Below, one piece after another: positions 7,095-14,671 of a DNA stretch of 17,477 bases. Origin of the DNA: Bacteroidota bacterium (lineage in GTDB: Bacteria; Bacteroidota; Bacteroidia; Flavobacteriales_D; Crocinitomicaceae); contig JAHKAT010000231.1 of NCBI GenBank assembly GCA_018825925.1, forward strand, positions 1 to 17,477. The letters are read 5' to 3'. Position 1 is the first letter of the stretch. Every line of letters begins with the position of its first letter. The notes beneath the pieces are model-generated. The model worked only from the letters and a program-made list of their open reading frames with translations. It ran no database searches and had not been told where the DNA came from. The translations under genes were made by a program, and so were the position numbers.

Positions 7095-8515
7095 GCAATT
7101 GCCTTTTCAGAAGTTTCAACTTTGTCTTTTACAACTTGGGCTAACATTTCTGCTTCCATCACCAAAGTTCCGTTTACATAGGCCTTACCAGCCATATTTA
7201 CCAAACCTCTGCGTATTGGACTCATCAAAGTCAATTCAAAAACCAAGGTATCGCCAGGCAAGACTTTCTGTTTGAATTTAACATTATCAATTTTCATGAA
7301 ATAAGTAGAATACAAATGAGGATCCTCTACTTTCGATAGGGCAAAAATACCTCCAACCTGCGCCGTTGCTTCAATTTGTAAAACACCCGGAAAAACAGGA
7401 TTTCCAGGAAAATGTCCCTGAAACATTGGTTCATTCATCGTTACATTCTTCACTCCTACGATAGAATCATCTGTAATTTCCATGATTTTGTCGACCAATA
7501 AGAAAGGATAACGGTGCGGCAACATTTTTTCGATGTCGTTAATATCGTACAACGGTGCTTTTGTTAAATCAAAATGCCTTCCGTTTTTTTCTTGTTTTTT
7601 GATTTGCTCTTTTAATACTTTGGCAAATCGAACATTCCCCGAATGACCAGGACGAGCTCCCAAAATATGCGCTTTGATTGGTCGGCCGAGTAGTGCCAAA
7701 TCTCCAACTATGTCCAACAATTTATGACGTGCCGGTTCGTTTTCGAATTGAAGTTTTGTACTATTCAAAACCCCTATTCCGTCAACCGTAATTTTTAAAT
7801 CTTCTTTCCCTAACAATTTTGCCAAACGGTTTAATTCTTCAGGATTCACATCTTCTCGTTCTACTAAAACGATTGCATTGTCCAAATCGCCTCCTTTAAT
7901 CAAGTTGTTCGACGCTAGAAACTCCAGTTCTCTTAAAAACACAAAAGTACGGCAAGGAGCAATCTCTGCTTTAAAATCAGCCAATTGATACATGCTTGCA
8001 TGTTGTGTGCCTAAAACAGGGGATTTATAGTCAACCATTACAGTAATTCGATAATGATCATCCGGAACCGCTAGAAACTCGATGCCTTTTTCAAGATCTT
8101 CCCATTTCAAATTCTCAGTCAATTCGAAATAGTTTCTATCGGCATTTTGTTCCACCAAACCTACAGCTTCAATCGCTTGAACAAAAAGCAATGAACTTCC
8201 ATCCATAATAGGAATTTCAGGTGCATTCACTTGAATTAGAGCATTGTCAACTTGCATACCATAAAGTGCCGCAAGTACGTGTTCAGTGGTATATACCCTT
8301 GCCCCATTTTGTTCTAGGGTTGTACCTCTATCGGTTGCAACCACTAAATCGCAATCCGCTTTTATAATTGGTTGTCCCTCTAAATCAACACGTTGAAACT
8401 TATACCCGTGGTTTTCAGCCGCCGGTAAAACACTTAAGTTTACTTTCTCGCCGGTATGTAATCCGATTCCAGATAGGTGAATAGGTTCCTTGATCGTTTT
8501 CTGTTTATCAGCCAT
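7091..8515 (-). CDS. lpxC-fabZ: Bifunctional UDP-3-O-acyl-GlcNAc deacetylase / 3-hydroxyacyl-ACP dehydratase (LpxC-FabZ fusion)
   Basis: The 474-residue protein joins LpxC (about 1-305) to FabZ (about 325-465). LpxC is the zinc deacetylase committing UDP-GlcNAc to lipid A: TTEH places Glu78 and zinc ligand His79, HKLLDIVGDL gives zinc ligands His264 and Asp268, and HSGN holds the general-base His291. FabZ dehydrates 3-hydroxyacyl-ACP in fatty acid synthesis: PHRYPFLLVD (His334) and GHFPGNPVFPG (catalytic His368) with Glu382 in IEATAQ. Both halves keep their catalytic residues. The fusion is known in Bacteroidota and may balance use of 3-hydroxyacyl-ACP between lipid A and phospholipids. It starts one base after lpxD ends and overlaps lpxA by 4 bases. 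Confidence 0.97.
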   Translation of the reverse strand: MADKQKTIKEPIHLSGIGLHTGEKVNLSVLPAAENHGYKFQRVDLEGQPIIKADCDLVVATDRGTTLEQNGARVYTTEHVLAALYGMQVDNALIQVNAPEIPIMDGSSLLFVQAIEAVGLVEQNADRNYFELTENLKWEDLEKGIEFLAVPDDHYRITVMVDYKSPVLGTQHASMYQLADFKAEIAPCRTFVFLRELEFLASNNLIKGGDLDNAIVLVEREDVNPEELNRLAKLLGKEDLKITVDGIGVLNSTKLQFENEPARHKLLDIVGDLALLGRPIKAHILGARPGHSGNVRFAKVLKEQIKKQEKNGRHFDLTKAPLYDINDIEKMLPHRYPFLLVDKIMEITDDSIVGVKNVTMNEPMFQGHFPGNPVFPGVLQIEATAQVGGIFALSKVEDPHLYSTYFMKIDNVKFKQKVLPGDTLVFELTLMSPIRRGLVNMAGKAYVNGTLVMEAEMLAQVVKDKVETSEKAIA

Positions 8516-8516
8516 T

Positions 8517-9557
8517 TTATTCCTTCGTTAACGATTTTAGTTTTTGTTCTAATTCTTGTAGTTTGGTCAAAATATAAGGTAATTTTCGGAAACCAAAATA
8601 CGACTTTTTAAAGTCTTCCATCGGTATTCCAGGAGATCCCATTAATGTTTCTGCTTTTCTCACATTACCAGGTATTCCTGATTGAGCAACAATTCTTGTT
8701 TGGTCGGCAATCGTAATATGGCCACTGATTCCAGCCTGTCCGCCTATCATCACGCTTCTACCAATTTTTGTGGAACCAGCTATTCCTACTTGTGCAGCCA
8801 TTGCGGAATTTTCGCCTACATCCACATTGTGTGCGATGTGAACTAAATTATCAATCTTTACTCCTTTACGAATAAAGGTGGAGCCTAAAGTAGCACGATC
8901 GATTGTAGAATTAGAACCAATCTCTACATTGTCTTCAATCACAACGTTGCCAATTTGTGGCACTTTGGAGAAAACTCCTTTTTCGTCGGGCACGAAGCCA
9001 AAACCATCCGCACCTATAACTACGCCAGCATGCAGGGTGCAATTATCTCCGATTTTACAATCGTTATAAATTTTTGCTCCTGGGTGGATTGTACAATTTT
9101 CACCAATGGTTACATTTTCACCTATAAATACTTGCGGATAAATGGTCGTATCCTTGCCAACTTTAACACCTGCAGAAATATACGAGAAGGCTCCAATAAA
9201 TAAGTTTTCACCTAAAATGGCTTTTTCATCAATATGAACTTGTTCTTCTATTTTAGCTTGTTTTTTAGTCATTTGACTATACACTTCCAAAAGCTTGGCA
9301 AAACAAGCATGTGCGTCATCTACGCGAACAAGGGTCAAGGTGCCTGGTAACTCTTTATTTTTTTCAAACGTTTTGTTGACGATACAGATCGTTGATTTTG
9401 TTTGATAAATATATTCTTCGTACTTGGGATTAGCAAGGAAAGAAAGGCTTCCTGGCACACCTTCTTCAATTTTAGACAAACCAGAAACAGACGCTGTTGG
9501 GTTTCCTTCAACAACTCCATTTAATATTCCAGCAATTTGTTCGGCTGTAAATTCCAT
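8517..9557 (-). CDS. lpxD: UDP-3-O-(3-hydroxyacyl)glucosamine N-acyltransferase LpxD
   Basis: The 346-residue protein has the N-terminal uridine-binding domain (about 1-100, starting MEFTAEQIAGILNG), a left-handed beta-helix of hexapeptide repeats (about 105-300, e.g. IGENVTIGENCTIHPG), and a helical, coiled-coil-like C-terminus (TKLQELEQKLKSL). The catalytic His is in VHIAHNV (His243, matching E. coli His239), and IGADGFGF is conserved. It adds the second hydroxyacyl chain, N-linked, after LpxC has acted. It is the first gene of the lpxD-lpxC/fabZ-lpxA run, with a single base between it and lpxC. A good promoter ends only 4 bases before its ATG, so the mRNA may have almost no leader. Confidence 0.97.
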   Translation of the reverse strand: MEFTAEQIAGILNGVVEGNPTASVSGLSKIEEGVPGSLSFLANPKYEEYIYQTKSTICIVNKTFEKNKELPGTLTLVRVDDAHACFAKLLEVYSQMTKKQAKIEEQVHIDEKAILGENLFIGAFSYISAGVKVGKDTTIYPQVFIGENVTIGENCTIHPGAKIYNDCKIGDNCTLHAGVVIGADGFGFVPDEKGVFSKVPQIGNVVIEDNVEIGSNSTIDRATLGSTFIRKGVKIDNLVHIAHNVDVGENSAMAAQVGIAGSTKIGRSVMIGGQAGISGHITIADQTRIVAQSGIPGNVRKAETLMGSPGIPMEDFKKSYFGFRKLPYILTKLQELEQKLKSLTKE

Positions 9558-9561
9558 AAGT

Positions 9562-9590
9562 CAAAGTTAAAAACTTTAGTATTCTGACAA
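9562..9590 (-). promoter_or_regulatory. Bacteroidota promoter of the lpx operon, nearly leaderless
   Basis: The minus strand has TTG (9590-9588), an 18-base spacer and TAACTTTG (9569-9562), a perfect -7 box. Only ACTT separates it from the lpxD ATG. With the usual box-to-start distance, transcription would begin at or within about two bases of the start codon. The match is visible; the leaderless mRNA is inferred. Confidence 0.6.
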
Positions 9591-9601
9591 ATTTTACCTT
9601 C

Positions 9602-9642
9602 TTGCATTTATGCAATGACCATTGTCAATTACATTGCAATGT
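9602..9642. repeat. Three adjacent short dyads at the 3' end of the gene upstream of lpxD
   Basis: Three inverted repeats lie in 41 bases: TTGCAT/ATGCAA (9602-9607 and 9610-9615), TGAC/GTCA (9616-9619 and 9624-9627), and the perfect 12-bp palindrome ACATTGCAATGT (9631-9642). They cover the stop codon of the preceding gene and lie just upstream of the lpxD promoter. No T-run follows, so an intrinsic terminator is unlikely; protein binding or mRNA 3'-end protection is possible. Confidence 0.4.
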
Positions 9643-10302
9643 GTCGGCGCCCGAAAACTTTGTTATGTTAATTTTATTCTTGTACCAAATAGCATCCAAA
9701 GAAATTGGTTCGTTATTTTCATCCATAAATACCAGTCGGTGCAATGGTTTCGCGATTTTTACAAAATTGGAAGAATCAAAATCAATCCACGTTGATTTCT
9801 TCATCAAACTTTGAATTTTACCTTCTTTTTGCCATTTCTTTTGTTCAATGAAACAGCTCATATTTTCTGTCGAATCCACGTAAATCAGGTGCTTTTCATT
9901 CGGAAATCGCAGTACTTTTGCTCTTCCTTTGAGCTCACTAGAGCGATTTTCCTTCTTTAGGTATACTGCTGAAATGAAACTTTCTTCGGGCAATGTGAAA
10001 TAAAGTGAAGTTTCGTCTAAGTCAATTTTGTATCGCTTATTGATCCCAGATTTATCACTTTCTGAAAAAGCTACATCACCTTCATTTAGGAATTTCAAGA
10101 TGTCCTTTTCAGTCATTTCCAAGCGAGCGAAGGCAGCTTCTTGATTCTCAGGAATAACAATTAATCTTTCCAGAATTGCGTTTTTCACTCTGTTATCTGG
10201 CAACCAAGTACATCCTCTATTCTTAAAAAAGAAAACGACAAAAATTAAACCAATTCCGAAGCCTATACCGTAATATTTCAGGCGTTTTGTAAATGAAGTC
10301 AT
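9625..10302 (-). CDS. Single-pass membrane-anchored protein of unknown function (possibly DUF4258-like)
   Basis: The 225-residue protein has a basic N-terminus (KRLKYY), one membrane helix (about 11-26), then FFKNRGCTWLPDNRVKNAILE, and a soluble C-terminal part of about 190 residues with a mixed alpha/beta pattern and KYKIDLDETSLYF-like strands. The N-terminal GCTWLP.NRVKN block looks like a Bacteroidota-specific family that I associate, uncertainly, with proteins labelled DUF4258. Basic-inside orientation puts the large domain outside the cytoplasmic membrane. No catalytic motif is evident. It lies 67 bases upstream of lpxD on the same strand and after the trxA terminator, so it may be co-transcribed with the lpx genes; this position is the only functional hint. 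A weak -7-like TAATTTTA lies 7 bases before its ATG. Confidence 0.75.
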   Translation of the reverse strand: MTSFTKRLKYYGIGFGIGLIFVVFFFKNRGCTWLPDNRVKNAILERLIVIPENQEAAFARLEMTEKDILKFLNEGDVAFSESDKSGINKRYKIDLDETSLYFTLPEESFISAVYLKKENRSSELKGRAKVLRFPNEKHLIYVDSTENMSCFIEQKKWQKEGKIQSLMKKSTWIDFDSSNFVKIAKPLHRLVFMDENNEPISLDAIWYKNKINITKFSGADTLQCN

Positions 10303-10372
10303 GTGACCGTAAAATTACATATTTTAACGCTTATCACGGATTTAATACGGTGAATTAAATTGTTTAAAAAAC

Positions 10373-10400
10373 AAAAAACCTCACTAAAAGCGAGGTTTTT
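10373..10400 (-). terminator. Intrinsic terminator of trxA (usable on both strands)
   Basis: AAAAACCTC (10374-10382) pairs with GAGGTTTTT (10392-10400), 9 bp, and the inner CT/AG can add two more pairs around an AAA loop. On the minus strand the stem runs into TTTTTTGTTTTTT. It starts about 20 bases after the trxA stop codon. The A/T symmetry means it could work in either direction. Confidence 0.85.
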
Positions 10401-10420
10401 CAATTTCTATGAACTACTGA

Positions 10421-10738
10421 TTATAAAATCGCGTCCAATTTGCTAGTCAATTGTGACTTAGGCACTGCTCCTACTGATTTATCTGCAATTTCTCCATTCT
10501 TGATGAATAAAATTGTTGGAATGTTACGTACACCGAATTTTCCTGAAACTCCAGGGTTCAAATCAACATTTACTTTTCCAATGATTGCTTTACCTTCATA
10601 TTCGGTATGCATTTCATCGATAACTGGCCCGATCATACGACACGGTCCACACCATTCTGCCCAAAAGTCAACAACTACTGGTTTATCTGATTTTAATACT
10701 ACTTCTTCGAAGTTTGCATCTGTGATTTCTATTGCCAT
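10421..10738 (-). CDS. trxA: Thioredoxin
   Basis: The 105-residue protein is a complete classical thioredoxin: WAEWCGPCRM places the redox pair Cys30 and Cys33, and NIPT gives the cis-proline Pro74. It reduces disulfides in cytosolic proteins using electrons from thioredoxin reductase. There is no signal peptide, so it is cytosolic, and no extra domain. It follows the 132-residue membrane protein gene after 105 bases and is closed by a terminator, so it may be its own unit or the last gene of the terC cluster. The A-rich bases just before the ATG, without a Shine-Dalgarno sequence, fit Bacteroidota initiation. I see only weak -7-like sequences in the gap. Confidence 0.97.
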   Translation of the reverse strand: MAIEITDANFEEVVLKSDKPVVVDFWAEWCGPCRMIGPVIDEMHTEYEGKAIIGKVNVDLNPGVSGKFGVRNIPTILFIKNGEIADKSVGAVPKSQLTSKLDAIL

Positions 10739-10843
10739 TTTTTCTGTATTTATTTAAATTGATGTGAATTTTCTTCACTAAATTAATCTTTCCTTCTTAG
10801 TCAATATTGTTGCCAAAGTATTTTTTATGGACAATTTGACAGT

Positions 10844-11242
10844 CTAACGAGGATTTTCAATCCTCATTTTTTTAATTGTTTTTTGATTATCGGTAACAAT
10901 TTGATAATAATAGTCTCCATTTTGTTCGGTTAAAGAATCAAATCGAACAATTGTACCACCTGGTGTTGCATTGCGTTCATCGATCACTGTCACCAGTTCT
11001 CTCTCGCTATTCAAAAGTTCTAAACGAACGGTTTTGGGTGATTTCAACTCGTAAAAAAATTCAATTTCACCTTTACAAGGTTGATTTTCTAAAGTGTAAA
11101 GAACTGCATACTCCGCCTTATTGGGAACACCTTTTCCTAAATAAGCAAGTAGCTTTTTATAGGCAATTACGAGAACTAAAATTGAAAGACTTACGGTTAG
11201 TACACCTAACAAAATATTGGTAAAAGAATAAATCAATAACAT
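10844..11242 (-). CDS. Small membrane-tethered beta-domain protein, unknown function
   Basis: The 132-residue protein has an N-terminal hydrophobic helix (about 5-28) followed by Lys-Lys, then a soluble domain (about 45-132) rich in alternating strand patterns: VRLELLNSERELVTVIDE, then PGGTIVRFDSL and DYYYQIVTDNQKTIKKMRIE. That strand order resembles the beta-sandwich of T9SS C-terminal sorting domains, but here it is tied to a membrane helix and the protein lacks a cleavable signal peptide and cargo region. The domain likeness is by eye only. It starts 2 bases after the DUF493 gene, so the two are translated from one mRNA. Family not recognised. Confidence 0.7.
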   Translation of the reverse strand: MLLIYSFTNILLGVLTVSLSILVLVIAYKKLLAYLGKGVPNKAEYAVLYTLENQPCKGEIEFFYELKSPKTVRLELLNSERELVTVIDERNATPGGTIVRFDSLTEQNGDYYYQIVTDNQKTIKKMRIENPR

Positions 11243-11244
11243 AT

Positions 11245-11508
11245 TTAAAGTGATATTATACCCTCAATTTTTTGGGCTTCTTGATAACGCGCCATGATAG
11301 CTTCTACATTGAGCATCATTTCTTTGGCACTAATACTGACAAACTTACCATTCTTTGAAGGATGCATCACAATTTCTGCAGTTTCATCAAACAAAGCAGT
11401 TGTTTTGGCCACCTTTTCGGGAGTGTTTTCCACAATGAATTTAAAGAGATATACATTGGGCCACTCTTGTAAGGCTAACTGGTCTTTTAAACTATCAAAT
11501 GTGCTCAT
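11245..11508 (-). CDS. DUF493 (YbeD/UPF0250-like) family protein
   Basis: The 87-residue protein starts with a short helix, then WPNVYLFKFIVENTPEKVAK, the opening strand and helix of DUF493, and continues with HPSKNGKFVSISAKEMMLNVEAIMARYQEA, matching the family's small ACT-like ferredoxin fold. E. coli YbeD belongs to this family and lies near lipoate genes; a molecular role is not established, and a small-molecule-sensing regulatory role is inference from the fold. Length is normal. Its ATG lies inside the end of the preceding gene (14-base overlap), and the next gene starts 2 bases after its stop. Confidence 0.85.
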   Translation of the reverse strand: MSTFDSLKDQLALQEWPNVYLFKFIVENTPEKVAKTTALFDETAEIVMHPSKNGKFVSISAKEMMLNVEAIMARYQEAQKIEGIISL

Positions 11509-12094
11509 TCATCCTTTCTTTTCGATGTTGCAAAAATAGTCTATTCAACTCGAGACATAAAAATTCTTTTCCCGAATAATCCATCTCAAATGCATCTTTT
11601 ACAGAAAATCCATTTTGCTTTTCTAGCATTTTCAAGGCTTTTGTTATTTCCATCGCATCCGTTTCTTTTGACAATAAAACATCAGTTCCCATGTCAACAA
11701 CTTCTAATTGAAGGAAAAGATGTTCTGCAAAATTCTGATGGTATTTCAGTAATTCTTCCGCCGTATGAACTAAGGATGCAATTGAATTCGCTTTGTAACA
11801 ATCCAACAAAAGACTATTCTTACCTTGCAAGTACGACTTGAAAACATCCTGTAAACTTCCCTCAAATGCGTCATTCACTTTTACCTCAAAATCTACATCT
11901 TTTTGTTCTAAGTGTGGAAATAATGCGATGACTGCATTCTTTCTTAACTCCATTTTTTTTATCCTCGCTTGGTAAATTGCACTCAGAATGGGTTTCGAAC
12001 GAAAAAAAGTTTTATCCTCAAAAAGTGTCAATTCATAAACCTCTTCAGCCTCTTGACCTTCGGGAATATTAAAAAACAAAGTAGGTTGATCCAT
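11495..12094 (-). CDS. Conserved-looking cytosolic protein of unknown function
   Basis: The 199-residue protein has no signal peptide or membrane segment. It opens with a short beta-like part (TLFFNIPEGQEAEEVYELTLF), followed by a long, mostly helical and charged region; FPHLEQKDVDFEV and LKYHQNFAEHLFLQLEVVDMG are the most distinctive segments. I do not recognise a family or catalytic motif. Its start shares one base with the terC stop (TAATG) and its end overlaps the DUF493 start by 14 bases, so translation of all three is probably coupled. That arrangement argues it is a real gene with a role linked to its neighbours. Confidence 0.75.
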   Translation of the reverse strand: MDQPTLFFNIPEGQEAEEVYELTLFEDKTFFRSKPILSAIYQARIKKMELRKNAVIALFPHLEQKDVDFEVKVNDAFEGSLQDVFKSYLQGKNSLLLDCYKANSIASLVHTAEELLKYHQNFAEHLFLQLEVVDMGTDVLLSKETDAMEITKALKMLEKQNGFSVKDAFEMDYSGKEFLCLELNRLFLQHRKERMNEHI

Positions 12095-12849
12095 TACTTG
12101 GGTTGACCAGAATTTTTTCTCATTCGAATATTTAGGAATTCAACCAACATCGCATAAACCATTGCAAAATAGATATATCCTTTTGGTATTTCTTGCCCGA
12201 AAGCTTCTGCCACTAAAACTGCACCAATAGTTACTAAGAATGCCAAGGCCAACATTTTAATTGTCGGACGCTCATTGATAAAATCGCTTATCGGCTTGGC
12301 AAAAATCATCATTACTATCATGGAAATTATTACAGCGGCATAAATGATAACAATTGGATTTCCACCTGTATCTTTAGCAATTCCGTTGGTCATACCGATC
12401 GCAGTAATAATGGAGTCAAAACTAAAAACGATATCCACCAATAAAATTTGAACAATTACTGCTGAAACACCTCCTTTTCTTGGACTTTTTAATTCGTGAG
12501 CATCTCCAACAATATTGCTGTGCATTTCGATTGTACTTTTATAAATCAAGAATAAACCACCGAATAATAAAACCAAACTCTGGCCAGTAAAGGAGAAATC
12601 AAAAACAGTGAATAAAGGCTCTGTCATTCCCATTATGTAACCTACGACCGTCAATAAGAAGATACGAATGACTAGGGCCAATGTCAAACCGATATTTCGT
12701 GCTTTTCTCTGCTCCGACCGTTCTAATTTGTCGGTGATAATTGAAATGAAAATGATATTGTCAATACCCAAAACTATCTCCAAAAGAGAAAGCATTAAAA
12801 GGTAGAATAAACCTTGTGTAGTGGCGAGAAGGGCAAAATCTAGACTCAT
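12094..12849 (-). CDS. TerC family integral membrane protein
   Basis: The 251-residue protein has about seven membrane helices. Two acidic signatures mark TerC: EIVLGIDNIIFIS (Glu24, Asp30) and LVDIVFSFDSIITAIGM (Asp139, Asp145), placed in paired helices where they are thought to bind metal. The family includes tellurite-resistance TerC and the Alx/MeeY manganese exporters; with no ter genes nearby, a general metal-export role, perhaps manganese, is more likely than tellurite resistance. That is inference. It is 127 bases from menD, enough for a promoter; TAATTTCG at 12870-12863 is one mismatch from the -7 consensus and lacks a clear TTG. It overlaps the next gene by one base. Confidence 0.93.
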   Translation of the reverse strand: MSLDFALLATTQGLFYLLMLSLLEIVLGIDNIIFISIITDKLERSEQRKARNIGLTLALVIRIFLLTVVGYIMGMTEPLFTVFDFSFTGQSLVLLFGGLFLIYKSTIEMHSNIVGDAHELKSPRKGGVSAVIVQILLVDIVFSFDSIITAIGMTNGIAKDTGGNPIVIIYAAVIISMIVMMIFAKPISDFINERPTIKMLALAFLVTIGAVLVAEAFGQEIPKGYIYFAMVYAMLVEFLNIRMRKNSGQPK

Positions 12850-12976
12850 GTGTTTTTTTTTGCGAAATTACGAAATATTTGTCCAGATAACTGCTGTTTT
12901 TAGCAAGAGTCAAATTAGGAAAACAGGAAAAATCAGATGAACGAAATACGCCTTGTTTTTCTAGCCTCAGAGGAAT

Positions 12977-14671
12977 TTATGCGGGTTTAATTTTCTGAAA
13001 AAACTCTTTCAAAATTTCTTCATTCGCTATATCAATAGTGTCAATTTCAATTAATTGAGGTAAACCTTCCCTGTCAAACTGCCAAAACATTTCCAAAGTC
13101 TCCTCCAAAGCATTTATAGAATCAACACGCTGATATTGAATATTAAAGGTTTCGCAAATACCCTTAGCAGAATGTGCATGTTCGGCCACAAAATAAGGTA
13201 AATACTGACTGGTAGAACCTGGTCCCGGGATGATTTTAAAAATACCTCCCCCACCATTATTGATTAATATAATTCTCAAATTAGGTCCCAAATGTTGATT
13301 CCACAAAGCATTGCTGTCGTAGAAAAACGAAACATCTCCTGTTATCAAAACGTTCCAATCTTCAGGACTACCTGCTGAGAAACCACAAGCCGTACTCGTA
13401 CTGCCGTCAATACCACTTGTGCCGCGATTGGAAAAATAACGAACATTTGAAATCGGATCAAACAATTGACTGTATCTAACAACAGAGCTATTTGCTAGGT
13501 GCAAAACACTAAATTCTGGTATAAAATCAAATAGTGTGTGGAAAACGGATAGGTCAGAATAAGGAACATTTGCAAAGTATTCCTCGACCTTCATTTGTAT
13601 CGAAAAATCAATAGATTTCCAAGTTTGGTTGAAACTAGACGACTCAAAACGTTTCCAATTTTTTGCAACTCTTAAAAAATCAACTTCTTCTATAGTCAAT
13701 GATGTTTTATTCAAACGATAGGTATTCATCTCTGGAAAAGCTGATCCTACTCTCCAGTGCATGGTTTCGGGTTTGGAGCGCAACCAAGCCTTTATTCTTT
13801 TTGAAACGACAGCACCTCCTAGTGTGATTAACAAATCGGGATAATAATCATCCGTTGAAGTACCTAGTCCTTCCAAAGTTCTATCTATACAATGAATAAA
13901 ACGTTGGTGTTTTAAATTTGAGGTGTTTTCAACCAAAACAACAATTGAAGGATCATTTGAGATTTCCTCCAAAAACAATTGAACAAAACGATTTGGTGGT
14001 AGTTGCCCTACCAAAATCATCTTTTTCTTGGAGCCTTCCCATTTTGATTGTAATTGGTTCCATGGTAAATCCAAAAGTGGTTTTTTGATAAATTTTGGAA
14101 TTGTCTTTACCGCCAAGGGCTCTACTACATTGTACAATGGCTCTTCGAGCGCAAAGTTGATATGAACCGGTCCTTTCCAATCACCTAACATCACTTCTTG
14201 AAGGTTGATCAGGTCCTCAAAAACGTTGTTTTCAAGCTCTTTTATACTAAGGTTATCAGAAAGTGCAAGTTGAGCTCGGACGTGATTTCCAAAAATATTT
14301 TCTTGCATGATTGTTTGTCCATCACCATGATTTATCCATTCTTGTGGGCGATCTGCTGAAATCACAATAAGCGGTATCGACTGATAAAAAGCTTCTGTTA
14401 CTGCTGGATAATAGTTTGCAACGGCTGAACCACTCGTACAAACCACTGCCACCGGAAGGTTAGAAGCTTGAGACAAACCCATTGCGAAAAAACCAGCAAC
14501 TCGCTCGTCGTGAATTAAATAACACTTTATTAATGGGTGTTCATCAAAGGCAATACACAGTGGCGCATTTCTACTTCCTGGAGAGATTACAACCTCTTTT
14601 AAACCAATTGAAATTAGATTTTCAACTAAAAAATGAACGGAATATTTATCGCTGGTAAGTTGTTTTTTCAA
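12977..14671 (-). CDS. menD: 2-succinyl-5-enolpyruvyl-6-hydroxy-3-cyclohexene-1-carboxylate synthase MenD
   Basis: The 564-residue protein is a full-length ThDP enzyme: Pyr domain at the N-terminus (VVISPGSRNAPL near 27-38; HDER with Glu56 that activates ThDP), central domain, and a PP domain with the GDVSFFYDSNAL motif (445-456) and NNGGGGIF near 471-478. It joins isochorismate and 2-oxoglutarate in menaquinone synthesis. The start codon is TTG: an in-frame TAA lies five codons upstream, no in-frame ATG or GTG lies between, and the next Met is after the conserved N-terminal motifs. This TTG overlaps the menF stop as TTGA, suggesting coupled translation. Last gene of menI-menF-menD. Confidence 0.96.
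   Translation of the reverse strand: MKKQLTSDKYSVHFLVENLISIGLKEVVISPGSRNAPLCIAFDEHPLIKCYLIHDERVAGFFAMGLSQASNLPVAVVCTSGSAVANYYPAVTEAFYQSIPLIVISADRPQEWINHGDGQTIMQENIFGNHVRAQLALSDNLSIKELENNVFEDLINLQEVMLGDWKGPVHINFALEEPLYNVVEPLAVKTIPKFIKKPLLDLPWNQLQSKWEGSKKKMILVGQLPPNRFVQLFLEEISNDPSIVVLVENTSNLKHQRFIHCIDRTLEGLGTSTDDYYPDLLITLGGAVVSKRIKAWLRSKPETMHWRVGSAFPEMNTYRLNKTSLTIEEVDFLRVAKNWKRFESSSFNQTWKSIDFSIQMKVEEYFANVPYSDLSVFHTLFDFIPEFSVLHLANSSVVRYSQLFDPISNVRYFSNRGTSGIDGSTSTACGFSAGSPEDWNVLITGDVSFFYDSNALWNQHLGPNLRIILINNGGGGIFKIIPGPGSTSQYLPYFVAEHAHSAKGICETFNIQYQRVDSINALEETLEMFWQFDREGLPQLIEIDTIDIANEEILKEFFQKIKPA

Noticed and set aside
12863..12870. TAATTTCG as a terC promoter
   Set aside because: It has one mismatch and no convincing TTG at the right distance; mentioned in the terC entry but not listed as a feature.
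12950..12976. CCTCTGAGG after menD as a terminator stem
   Set aside because: The arms leave a one-base loop, which cannot form, and no T-run follows.
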